NCBI GenBank assembly: GCA_025084515.1
Contig: JAJAGP010001679.1
Location: forward strand, 1-64,000
Reading direction: 5' to 3'
DNA from: Ancistrus triradiatus
Taxonomy: Eukaryota > Chordata > Actinopteri > Siluriformes > Loricariidae
DNA length: 64,000 nt
Position numbers and translations under genes: made by a program. The notes beneath the pieces were generated by a model that saw only the letters and a program-made list of their open reading frames with translations, made no database searches and was not told the origin of the DNA. This document shows, piece after piece, positions 18,709 through 27,620 of this stretch; positions within the stretch are counted from its first letter, which is position 1; every line of letters begins with the position of its first letter.

Positions 18709-20006
18709 TAACCCAGCTAAACAAATGAGAGAAAAATATTATGCTTGGGCATGTATTTATTGAAGAAAATAATCCAATATTACATATTAGCGAGTGGCAA
18801 AAGTATGTGAGCCTTTGCTTTCAGTATCTGGTGTGACCCCCCTGTGCAGCAATAACTGCAGCAAAACGTTTCCTGTAGCTGTTGATCAGTCCTGCACACC
18901 GGCTTGGAGGAATTTTAGCCCATTCCTCCGTACAGAACAGCTTCAGCTCTGGGATGTTGGTGGGTTTCCTCACATTAGCTGCTCGCTTCAGGTCCATCCA
19001 CAAGATTTCCACTGGATTAAGGTCAGGACTTTGACTTGGCCATTCCAAAACATTAACTTTAATCTTCTTTATCCATTCTTTGGTAGAACGGCTTGTGTGC
19101 TTAGGGTCGGTGTCTTGCTGCATGACCCACCTTCTCTTGAGATTCAGTCCATGGACAGATGTCCTGACATTTTCCTTTAGAATTCTCTGATATAATTCAG
19201 AATTCATTGTTCCATCAATGATGGCAAGCCGTCCTGTAGAGATTCAGCAAAACAGGCCCACACCATGATACTACCACCACCATGTTTCACAGATGGGATA
19301 AGGTTCTTATGCTGGAATGCAGTGTTTTCCTTTCTCCAAACATAACGCTTTTCTTTTAAACCAAAATGTTCTATTTTGGTCTCATCCGCCCACAAAACAT
19401 TCTTCCAATAGCCTTCTGGCTCATCCACATGATCTTTAGCAAACTGCAGACGTGCAGCAATGTTCTTTTTGGAGAACAGTGGCTTTCTCCTTGCAACCCT
19501 GCCATGCACACACCATTGTTGTTCTTCTGATGGTGGACTCATGAACATTAACATTAGCCAATGTGAGAGAGGCCTTCAGTTGCTTAGAAGTTACCCTGGG
19601 GTCCTTTGTGACCACGCCAACTATTACACGCCTTCCTTTTGTGAGTGATCTTTGTTGGTCGACCACTCCTGGGGAGGGTAACAATGGTCTTGAATTTCCT
19701 CCATTTGTACACAATCTGTCTGACTGTGGATTGGTGGAGTCCAAACTTTTTAGAGATGGTTTTATACCCTTTTCCAGCCTGATGAGCATCAACAACTCTT
19801 TTTCTGAGCTCCTCAGAAATCTCCTTTGTACACTTCCACAGACGTGTGTTGTGAAGAGCAGTCTTTGATAGATCCCTGTTCTTTAAATAAAACAGGGTGC
19901 CCACTCACACCTGATTGTCATCCCACTGATTGAAAACACCTGACTCTAATATCACCTTCAAATTAACTGCTAATCCTAGAGGTTCACAAACTTTCAAGCA
20001 CCATTG
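18709..20006 (-). mobile_element. Near-complete Tc1/mariner element, right terminus deleted
   Basis: It belongs to the same family as 55997-57696. The left end lacks roughly the outer 110 bp and starts at ACCCAG-TAAACAAATGAG. At the right, AGAGGTTCACAAACTTTCAA jumps straight to the outer tip GCACCATTG. The 187 bp between two GGTTCACA-ACTTT repeats in the other copy is missing, which fits a deletion between direct repeats. A TA follows at 20007-20008. Confidence 0.9.
18821..19829 (-). pseudogene. Broken Tc1 transposase
   Basis: Minus-strand pieces in order: N-terminal KEISEELRKRVVDAHQAG and the helix-turn-helix KTISKKFGLHQSTVRQIVYK with GRPTKI; then LQFAKDHVDEPEGYWKNVLW with WADETK (first Asp kept); KHGGGSIMVWACF; QQDTDPKHTS (second Asp kept); SPDLNPVEILW (Glu kept); end AAQGGHTRY. 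All three catalytic residues survive. The gene is split by frameshifts near 19207 and 19555-19583. A 12 bp deletion at 19829/19830, judged against 57318-57334, removes the start codon. Confidence 0.9.
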
Positions 20007-20051
20007 TAGATGTGTTAGACAACGACTTAGTTATAAGTAATATGACTGGAG

Positions 20052-20220
20052 TACATTCATGTCAGTTAGCAGATGGCCTTATCCAAAGCGACTTACAAAT
20101 GATACAATATCACCATCCAAGCAATTGTGGTTTAGGGGTTTTGCTCAAAGACCCAACAGTAGCCACTTGGCAGAGGTGGGATTTAAACCCTAGACCGATA
20201 CTCTGCTGCACAGTCCCGTG
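20052..20220 (-). mobile_element. tRNA-derived SINE
   Basis: Minus strand: GGACTGTGCAGCAGAGTATC, GGTCTAGGGTTTAAATCCCA (B box), CCTCTGCCAAGTGGCTACTG, TGGGTCTTTGAGCAAAACCC, AATTGCTTGGATGGTG and a tail TTGGATAAGGCCATCTGCTA. The A box is degraded, the body is nearly complete. Confidence 0.8.
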
Positions 20221-20360
20221 CTAAATGAGGAAGTCGGCAGTGCATGACATATCGAGTCACATGCCGGGAGTGATGAAGTCACATTTCTATAACGCTTTTC
20301 ACAGACCCAATGTTGCTTACACATCAAGTCAGAAAAAAGCTAACTCTAATAATTGTGTTT

Positions 20361-20597
20361 GTTTTTCACTTTCAATACATTATTCAATAAATGACATGAG
20401 ATAGTCAATACTTCATTATAACATAAGCTTTATGTTACTGATTTTCCCAGGTGTAGGTTAATGCAAGTGTTTTAAGCATGTTTAAGGTATGGAATGCTAT
20501 GACATGTACAGTATATATTAAACTTCTCGGCTAAATCCAGCTTGCAATGGATTTGTCAGAACGTATCTCCATCATAAATCAGGAAGTAACTGTATAA
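20361..20597 (+). mobile_element. Tigger/pogo-like fragment
   Basis: TTTTTCACTTTCAATACATT, AACATAAGCTTTATGTTACT, GGTGTAGGTTAATGCAAGTG, ATTAAACTTCTCGGCTAAAT and CATCTCCATCATAAA-like blocks follow 48020-48250 in order. Both terminal repeats are absent. Confidence 0.65.
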
Positions 20598-20699
20598 TTC
20601 TCTGAACTCTCTGTTGTAAGAACATGTGGTTTGGTGCTTAGTGTAAAAACAATACCCTGCTTTCATGGATGTGTTATCAGTTTCTTTCCTGAGGCAGTC

Positions 20700-20960
20700 A
20701 TATGCTTGTGTACTGTGTGCGTCTGTGTGTGTGTTTGGGTCATGTTTATATTACACTGTAACCAAATATGTCCCCACAAGGATATAAAGATCTGCCATTT
20801 TTTTTACCTTGTGGGGACATTTTACTGGTCTCCACTGGGAAAACTGCAATTATTATTATTATCTTTAGAAAACTAAAAGAGTCGAGAGATCTCCACTAGG
20901 TTACTGAGATTAAGTTTAGGGTTGGATAATGTGTCGTTATAGCATTAATTAGCTACAATT
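20700..20960. repeat. Dispersed repeat with a perfect 14 bp hairpin stem
   Basis: ATGTCCCCACAAGG (20768-20781) and CCTTGTGGGGACAT (20807-20820) are perfect inverted repeats around a 25 bp loop. A short GT-rich stretch precedes them. The context GTCCCCACAAGG..CCTTGTGGGGACATT is, from memory, a common fish dispersed repeat. A weakly similar stretch lies at 44700-44880. Confidence 0.45.
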
Positions 20961-20977
20961 ACTGTAGTAATCATTAG

Positions 20978-21473
20978 GTGCTTTTACACCAAACAGTTCT
21001 GGGGCTTATTTGGTAGGACCTACCCCCATGGAGCTCCCCCGAGACCTACATTCGTTCCAGAGCTGTTTTGGTTTGCCTTCTCACCGCCAGTAGGAATGCT
21101 GTGTGATGCTGAAGTGACATAAAGCAGACGATTTTTGTGTCATGAACTTCACCATCGGTCCACTTGTTTGTGTTTTTTATTATTTATTTGTATTTTTAGC
21201 TGAAAGATCTGTTGTTTATACGGCTACCGGTGTACAAGTATATTTAAACATGCCAGTTGCCCTCAAGACACTTGTGTCAGGGTCAATTGCCGTTCTCTTA
21301 TGTCTGGACCAATCACTATAAACTTACATCATTCTGGGTTCCTATGCACGGACAAAAGACCCTACCTTAAAGCAAGAGCTAAAAATGTCCCTATCCATGG
21401 TGTTCTAAAAACTACAATCGTTCTTGTGATGCAAATCTGAGAACTATGAAAAAGTTCCTCAAGTGTGAAAGCT
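20978..21473 (+). mobile_element. Unclassified MITE with short terminal inverted repeats
   Basis: The left end GTGCTTTTACACCAAACAGT and the right end, read inward on the other strand (AGCTTTCACACTTGAGGAAC), are imperfect inverted repeats. About 496 bp, no coding capacity. A partial copy lies at 1931-2105. Superfamily (hAT or PIF/Harbinger) cannot be decided because no clear target duplication is visible. Confidence 0.55.
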
Positions 21474-21566
21474 ATTATGGCAATGGAAAGTCCCCACCCG
21501 GACAGTGAGACAAAAGTATGTATGTGTGTGTATAGTGCTCATGCTAGCACTACAGTATGTACTATT

Positions 21567-21692
21567 TTGGGCATTGGTGGAATAGTTGTTAAGGCTCTGG
21601 GCAACTAACTGGAGGTTTTAAATTCAGCCTTGAACAAAGCTGCTCAGTTCAGGTGGGTGAGGGAATCTGCTAAATACTGCAAGCAACCGCAG
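21567..21692 (+). mobile_element. Degraded tRNA-like SINE
   Basis: TTGGTGGAATAGTTGTTAAG (A-box-like), GGAGGTTTTAAATTCAGCC (B-box-like) and GGGAATCTGCTAAATACTGC (tail-like) sit in the right order and spacing for the SINE at 50390, but are strongly diverged. Confidence 0.35.
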
Positions 21693-21946
21693 CTCCTGCC
21701 ATATGACTTCTCCGACCTGCACAGTCTGTTGATGTGCTTTTAAGTAAGAACGTGTGTTATGCAATCCAGTCCTCGGCTTGATCGGTTCCTGCAGTCAGGT
21801 GCAGGGTGTTATGGGTAATAAAGCTTTCAGTGGGTAATTTCCAAGCTAATAAAAAACAGGCCCTACCTACAGCTGATTATATCATAAAAGTCCATAACAT
21901 ACTGATCTCATCAGCTTGACCTTAAAGCTCAGATTATTTTCATCTA

Positions 21947-22597
21947 CAACCCCACATCAGGAAAAGTTGGGACGGTATGGGAAAAAAGTAGTTTCGGACA
22001 ATTTCTTTGACTTGGCTTATTTAATTGCAGACAGTATGAACCTACATGGTTTTATTTTGGTCAACTTCATTTCATTTGTTAATAAACAAATGTTACTTAT
22101 GTTACTTATGTTTATCACGTCCAGAAGCGAGCTCAGAGCTCAGATGCATCTGGGATGGACCATTACAGAGTGGAAATGTAGATTGTGGTCAGACAAATCA
22201 GTATTCCAGATCTTGGAAGAAATGGACACCATACCAAAGATGAAAAGGAACATCCAGACTGTTATCAGCAAGTCCAAAAGCCAGGGTTTATCATGGTACG
22301 AAACACTAAATCACTTGGTGTGCTCGGTGCCAAGACAACTTCTAAGTCTTGTGAGAAGGAATGGCAACATTACAAAGTGGTAAATGTTTTACCGTCCCAA
22401 CTTTTTTGGAATGTGCTGCAGTCCTGAAATGCAGGCATTGATGTTTATTAATAAATAATATTGTGTTATAAAATTATAACCAGACAAAACATGAAATATC
22501 TTGGTTCATACTGTCTGTAGAAGTTCAAGTAAATGTAAGAAACACTGTTTTTATTTACATTTTCCATATCGTCCCAACTTTTTCTGATTTGGGGTTG
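21947..22597 (+). mobile_element. ISRm11-like internal-deletion derivative with TA duplication
   Basis: Termini CAACCCCACATCAGGAAAAG and (reverse strand) CAACCCCAAATCAGAAAAAG are inverted repeats flanked by TA at 21945-21946 and 22598-22599. At 651 bp it is roughly half the length I expect for a full member. The middle of the transposase is deleted. Confidence 0.85.
22130..22382 (+). pseudogene. Internally deleted transposase
   Basis: The frame reads RSELRAQMHLGWTITEWKCR, LWSDKSVFQILEEMD (first Asp kept), PKMKRNIQTVISKSKSQGLS WY, then jumps to TLNHLVCSVPRQLLSLVRRN GNITKW, the C-terminus of the family. The segment carrying the second and third catalytic residues is missing, yet the fusion stays in frame to its TAA at 22381-22383. 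It cannot catalyse transposition but could be moved by a full-length relative. Confidence 0.75.
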
Positions 22598-22619
22598 TAC
22601 TGAATGTTCGCCTCTTCTG

Positions 22620-23330
22620 TGTCGCCATGCACAGACTTCGAGCTACAAAGATTGTGAACCAAAGGAATGGTCTGGGATAATTAATACAGTTACTAAGCAG
22701 GTACAGAGAAGAAGCATTGTAAAGATGTATGAAGCTACAACCGGCTACAAGAGCATTTTTGTAAAGACCAATACAAATTCAGACAGTAGACATACAGTAC
22801 TCTCCCTAAGAGTGGGCGTCCTGCAAAGACTGAACAAAGAGCACAGTGGGCAAGGGTGAAAAAGGTGATGAAAAAACCGTATAACAGCAAATGAACTGCA
22901 TAAAGCTCTAGAGCTTGCTACATTCTCTGGTTATGTGTCTACTATAAGAAAAACTCCCACTTCTATGGCTCGGTTGTAAGAGCCAACTTCAGAAGATGGC
23001 AGTTCCTGAGGGCCTGTGTTCGAATCCTGCTTGCATTGTGATTATGAAATGATTCATCCAGGGAGTGCCTCTGCTTGAACTCAATGAAATCCATGACATG
23101 GACCAGGATAAGTGGGGATAAAACAGGATGCCTCTTGTAGGAAAACTGTTTAGCTGCTTATCTGTGAAGGTCACCACAGTAAAAATCCAGACTAATCTGT
23201 AAAACGACACTATGTACAACATCAAAGCAACATTCCAACTCTGAAGGATGGTGGAGGAGCATTGTGACTCCAGAGCTTAGATAGCCACTTACCACTGATG
23301 GAAAAATGATTTCAGAACTGGTATAAAGAA
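22620..23330 (+). mobile_element. Degraded Tc1-like carcass with a nested SINE-like block
   Basis: GTGGGCGTCCTGCAAAGACT, AGAGCACAGTGGGCAAGGGT and AACTGCATAAAGCTCTAGAG resemble a Tc1 linker/N-terminal region. CAACTCTGAAGGATGGTGGA with GGAGCATTGTGA (23240-23263) resembles the KDGGGSIV motif. Between them, 22955-23190 carries a SINE-like unit (GGCTCGGTTGTAAGAGCC, TGTGTTCGAATCCTG). The frame is destroyed. Confidence 0.4.
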
Positions 23331-23519
23331 ATTTTGATTTGTTTATGCAACAAATCCAGGACTGCTCTAAAATCTTTCCTTAATATTCAGCAATTAAGAT
23401 CACATTTTCCCTTCACCTTTAACCCCTATTTTTCTTTGTTAGGGTTGCAGAGGTTTTGGAACCTATCCCAGGAGAACACAATGTGTTACAGGGGGTTTTC
23501 TAATTCAATCCAAGACAGA

Positions 23520-23590
23520 ACAATGGTGGCCTTGTTGTTAAGGTTTGGGACTACGAATCAAAAGGTTGTGAGGTTAAATCCTGTCTCTAC
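23520..23590 (+). mobile_element. tRNA-like SINE head
   Basis: CAATGGTGGCCTTGTTGTTA (A-box-like), TACGAATCAAAAGG and GTGAGGTTAAATCCTGTC (B-box-like) resemble a tRNA-derived SINE head. This may be a family different from the one at 50390. Confidence 0.35.
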
Positions 23591-24539
23591 CAAGCCATTG
23601 TTGCTGCCCTTTCTAAATGATCTATATACCAAAACATATTCAGAGTTCACTATCTCCAAGCAGGCTGCAGGCTGCCAGTTCATTGCATGGTTCCCATGTT
23701 GCAAATGCAGTCCAGAATTAGAACCCAGGTCCTCAGGAGTTGTACCGTAATCTTGCATGGTAAATATTTGTAAAGGTTTTATGTAAAGGCAAAATTGCAA
23801 GCATACAAGATTGACCAATGTAGATCCAGGTGTCTCAAGGTAATTGTTTGAATTGTAGCTTGGACAGAATACAAATTTATCTCAGGACACATTCCTTACA
23901 CTTCCTTACACTCGGACACTTTAGAGACGCCAGTAGATATAGCTGTCAGTATGAGGTCAGCTATAGAGCCACATCATTCTGCATAGCTCCCTTCTGACAG
24001 TTGTTGGCTAAAGTATATAAGCCCTCCTTTCTGAGCATGCTGTGTCTGACCTTTTAACTCTGCCCTGCTTTCATTTTTTCAACTAATTGGTATAGTGTGT
24101 TATCAAGTTAGTCTTTAATACAAACATATATCAGAGGAAAAATCATAGAAACATTTATTGTGTTTTAATGAATAAGTCTTTAATCACTAAGAGCTTTCAT
24201 TGCCATTATGAAAAATATGAAGAAAAAGCATCACCTCTTTGGTTTTGAACTCAGGTCTACAGCGATGCATCATGCTAGTGCAATGATCTCACTGACCTAA
24301 TAAGCCACATAGGTTCAAACCAACATGGTTCAAACTACTATGGTACAAGGTACGACCATTCTGGGAAATAGTGGTACTGCAGGATTGTACCGTGTTAGTT
24401 CAAAGCAGGTGTCTGGCATTGCACGTGAAACACATCCCTGGTCAGTAGTCCAGAACCTTAGCCATTGAGCCAGCACTGTAACACTGAGTATTATAAATTG
24501 GATGTTGAGGGATGAATTCAGAATTTCATGTTATTCCAT
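23591..24539. other. Mostly unique sequence, possible old SINE debris
   Basis: About 24240-24320 (minus strand GTGGCTTATTAGGTCAGTGA with GAGTTCAAAACC) and 24430-24480 look like decayed tRNA-like SINE heads. No gene is recognised. Confidence 0.3.
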
Positions 24540-24860
24540 GAGGATGCTGTAATAGTAGAGAAAGCAACGGCAGTTAGTCATTAGTCTGTGTTTCAGACTT
24601 TAGATTCGAGAGACAGCATCACAGGATCTGAGCCACTCCGCTTCAATTGATAGCAATTCTGCAGTGAAATCTATGGAAGTGGCAGAGTGAGTCAAATGTA
24701 ATTTACTCAAGTGGATCTAATAATCCCTTAGATGTGACAAGGCGGGATTTACTCATCTCTCCAGTCACAAACTCTTTCGGTTCAATTCCCTAATGAAAAA
24801 GCTCTGAATCCCGATGGCATTGTGCAGCTCTGGGTTTATTAAGGTTATGTCATATACAAG
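24540..24860. other. Candidate conserved non-coding block
   Basis: Repeat-free, with CGCTTCAATTGATAGCAATT, CTGCAGTGAAATC, ACTCAAGTGGATCTAATAAT (NKX2-like CAAGTG) and GGTTCAATTCCCTAATG. No frame of note. Confidence 0.28.
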
Positions 24861-25089
24861 GACCAATGAAATAAAACATAATGAAGAACATATTATATGC
24901 ACAGCATGGCCTCATTGTGCTTGCAGACAGAAAGAATCCAAAAAACAAATACAGGCTGAATTGTTGAATAATCCAGATTACACAAGACAGGCTTTGACTG
25001 CATAGCAGATAAGATCTCCATTTCCTACAATCCGAGACTCTTGCTCTGCATAAAGCATTAGAAAAACTCACTACTTACAGCCCCATTTG

Positions 25090-25330
25090 CAGCCTCTCAT
25101 CCTATTAGGTGTATTTATTTCCACACTCTCACTGTACAACGGAAACAGGTCTCATGAAAAGAAATAGGCATTCTGAATAGGAAAAAATATGTTTGTGATA
25201 ATGACGCATAATTGAAATGTAACAGTCTCAATTTTCCTCATTGCGTCATCATGAGGTTATGTGATGCGCTTCAATTAGGTGTTCCCATGATTTGTGTTCT
25301 GGAGACAGAAGAGAGTGAGTGATAAGCCTC
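25090..25330. other. Candidate conserved non-coding block with inverted CRE-like sites
   Basis: ATGACGCA (25201-25208) and its exact reverse complement TGCGTCAT (25242-25249) face each other about 33 bp apart, with ATAATTGAAATG and CTTCAATTAGGTG nearby. TGACGCA/TGCGTCA are CREB/ATF or MAF-type half-sites. The block is unique and has no long frame. Confidence 0.35.
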
Positions 25331-25569
25331 TGTTGAGGTTTTCTATATCTACAATAGCACGAAAAAAGGTTGTGAACCCTTCTGAATTGCCTCTATTCCT
25401 TACTCATCAGTGCTGTGTTGAACATCATCCAAGTCTTAATAGACGACCATAATGCACAGATAGTTTATGTTTTGTAGAACCACATTTGGCCTCTATACCA
25501 TGAACAGCTTGAACAAGACAGATTCCTTCTTCATAGTAATAATGATAATAATGTAACTAATAACAGCTA

Positions 25570-25631
25570 ATAATAATAATAATAATAATAATAACGTGAC
25601 AAACATCATTATCATCCACAACAACAACAAC

Positions 25632-25666
<35 letters not shown>
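25570..25666. repeat. AAT microsatellites with a CAA run
   Basis: Tracts at about 25570-25594 and 25632-25666 are separated by CATCATTATCATCCACAACAACAACAA-like sequence. This accounts for the low-complexity minus-strand frame here. Confidence 0.9.
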
Positions 25667-25667
<1 letters not shown>

Positions 25668-26159
25668 GTAGAATGGCATTAATAATAACGGTAAGTAGAA
25701 TAATAATGTATAATAATAGTAGTAATGATAATAAATTTTGACCCTGACAAGGATAAAGTGGAAAATAAAATGAATAAATGAGTGAATAATAATAATAACA
25801 ACTAGATCAGCTTTATTTCTATAGCGCTTTTGACAATGCAGCATTGTCTCAAATTATAAAGCCAATCCAAATTGAGCAAGCCTAGGGTGACAGTGGCAAG
25901 GAAAAACTACCTAAACATTATAAGAAAGAAATCTTGGGAGGATCAACACTCAAACCGGGACCTTATCACTTAGATGTGGCTTATATAAGAATTAACCATG
26001 TAATCTAATTAAAATGCAATATTATGAAGAGTATAATAAAATTGAGAATATAAAAGCTATCATGTATTAGCCAATAGTGAAGAGAAATATTACATACAAT
26101 GTAAAAATATGCATATTGGCATTATTTAGTCCAGTACATAGAATGACTGTAGGACCTTG

Positions 26160-27375
26160 TGTCCTTTGTGGGAAAGTTTTAGTGGCATGGCATCCTCAGT
26201 CCCTTGAAGTGACTTTTTTGAATTCTAGAAACTAAAATAAGTCCTGCTCCTTGTGAACAAAGTAGACAAGATTGATTGTAAGACTCTAAGAGTTTACTCA
26301 GATACTGTGGGGCCAGGCCATGTAGAGCTTTATATATTACAAAAAGTATTTTGTAATCAGTGCGGAATTTAACTGGTAACCAGTGTAGACGACAGAACAG
26401 AACTGATATAATCAAATTTTCTAGTTCTGGCTAGGACTCGGGCCACTGCATTCTGAACTAACTGAGTTTTATTTATAGATTTACTAGAGCATCCAGTAAG
26501 TAAAGCGTTACAGTAATGTAATCTCAGAGTTATAAATGCATGAACCAGTTTCCCAGCATCTACAAAAGAGTATATTTTAGCAATATTACGTAACTGAAAG
26601 AAAGCAATTTTAGTGGTGTTGCTAATGTGTGCATCAAAGCAGAGATCTGAATCAAATGTGTCACCAAAGGTTTCACAGACAAATTAGGTGTTACTGAATG
26701 GCCATTTGGGTTTACGATAGATGTAGCCAACCAGTCTCTCGCAGCCTTAGGTCCAACTACTAAAACCTTGGTTTTATCTGAGGTGAGTAATAGAAAATTA
26801 AATGATCGTCTTGATGCACGCTCAATAACGTCCATCCCTGAACCGAGGAGGGGGCCTCAGAGTACACCTCTCACCATCTTACAACGGAGCCATTGCAGCC
26901 CTTCCCCAATCCTGTGTGAATGGCACACGTGGCCATTGTCGTTAATGGCTATGTCAGTCTGCATATTAAACTGATCACCGGTACCATTGTTATGCAATGC
27001 TGCTGGTACCAGTTGTTATGCAAAGGTGCTGTATATAAGATTGGGGAAGTTTTCCAACTGCTGAGACTGAAGAAGTCACTTAGATGAGTGACGAAACGTT
27101 TCTCCGACAAAATCTATGTCCAGACGAACAGATTCAACTTCTGGGAAAATTAAATGATATCCACTCTTTTATTTCCTTTACACCATCCCCAAATTTGCTA
27201 ATTGTGAGGCAGCCATTTGGTTTGGCTGAAACGTATAGTTGTGTATCATCTGCATAGCAGTGGAAACTAATGCCGTGTTCTCAAATAACTGAGCCTAGTG
27301 GCAGCATGTATAGAGAAAATAATAGCTGGCCCAGTACTGACCCCTGAGGCACACCTGAAGGAACTCCCACAGTGC
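26160..27375 (-). pseudogene. LINE reverse-transcriptase remnant, interrupted
   Basis: Minus-strand pieces: near 27340-27375 GVPSGVPQGSVLG-like sequence (RT motif around PQGS), a YADD-equivalent region near 27240, RRSFNFLLLTSDKTKVLVVG with PKAARDWLA (26700-26800), and RLHWLPVKFRTDYKILFVIY KALHGLAPQYLSKLLE (26290-26400). The order is that of an L2/CR1-like ORF2 fingers-palm-thumb region. Frameshifts, stops and the 338 bp insert inactivate it. The endonuclease domain is absent through 5' truncation. Confidence 0.75.
26807..27144 (+). mobile_element. Retroelement-like insertion with a 14 bp target-site duplication
   Basis: GAAAATTAAATGAT occurs at 26793-26806 and again at 27145-27158, exactly where the LINE sequence resumes, so the 338 bp between them is an insertion. 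It contains CTGAAGAAGTCACTTAGATG, TGACGAAACGTTTCTCC and CCAGACGAACAGATTCAACT. I recall these phrases from a common fish repeat that I tentatively link to Penelope-like elements. A duplication of this length fits target-primed insertion rather than Tc1 (TA only). Confidence 0.75.
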
Positions 27376-27620
27376 TTGAAATGTGTCAAGTAAAACAAGG
27401 TGGGTTTGGGATGTTTGCCCAGCCAAATACCTGTGTGCCCTGCCAGGGCCATCAGATAATGAGTTTCAGTGAATGTGTCGATGTTTGTGGCTGTTTTAAT
27501 TGTTTGTTTATTTAGTTTATTTAACATTGCTTTTCAGCATCAAAGGCCATTCAACGACAGACACAACATTACCTCAACATTCAAGGTTACTGTATATTGA
27601 AACTAGTTATATATATATAA

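Larger units (their letters stand above)
25803..27375 (-). mobile_element. L2-type LINE, 5' truncated, interrupted by a 338 bp insert
   Basis: Aligned with 29291-31137: AGCTTTATTTCTATAGCGCT, AATTGAGCAAGCCTAGGGTG, GACAGTGGCAAGG, the RT C-terminal region, then GCATAGCAGTGGAAACTAAT and ACTGAGCCTAGTGGCAGCAT. An insert at 26807-27144, bounded by a 14 bp direct repeat, splits it. The 3' tail on the minus strand runs into an ATT-rich stretch (25785-25800). Confidence 0.85.

Noticed and set aside
18821..19904. A domesticated (host-useful) transposase
   Set aside because: Frameshifts, a lost start codon and flanking terminal repeats mark an ordinary dead transposon copy.
26807..27144. Insert in the LINE as another Tc1 element
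   Set aside because: It has no terminal inverted repeats, and the flanking duplication is 14 bp rather than TA.
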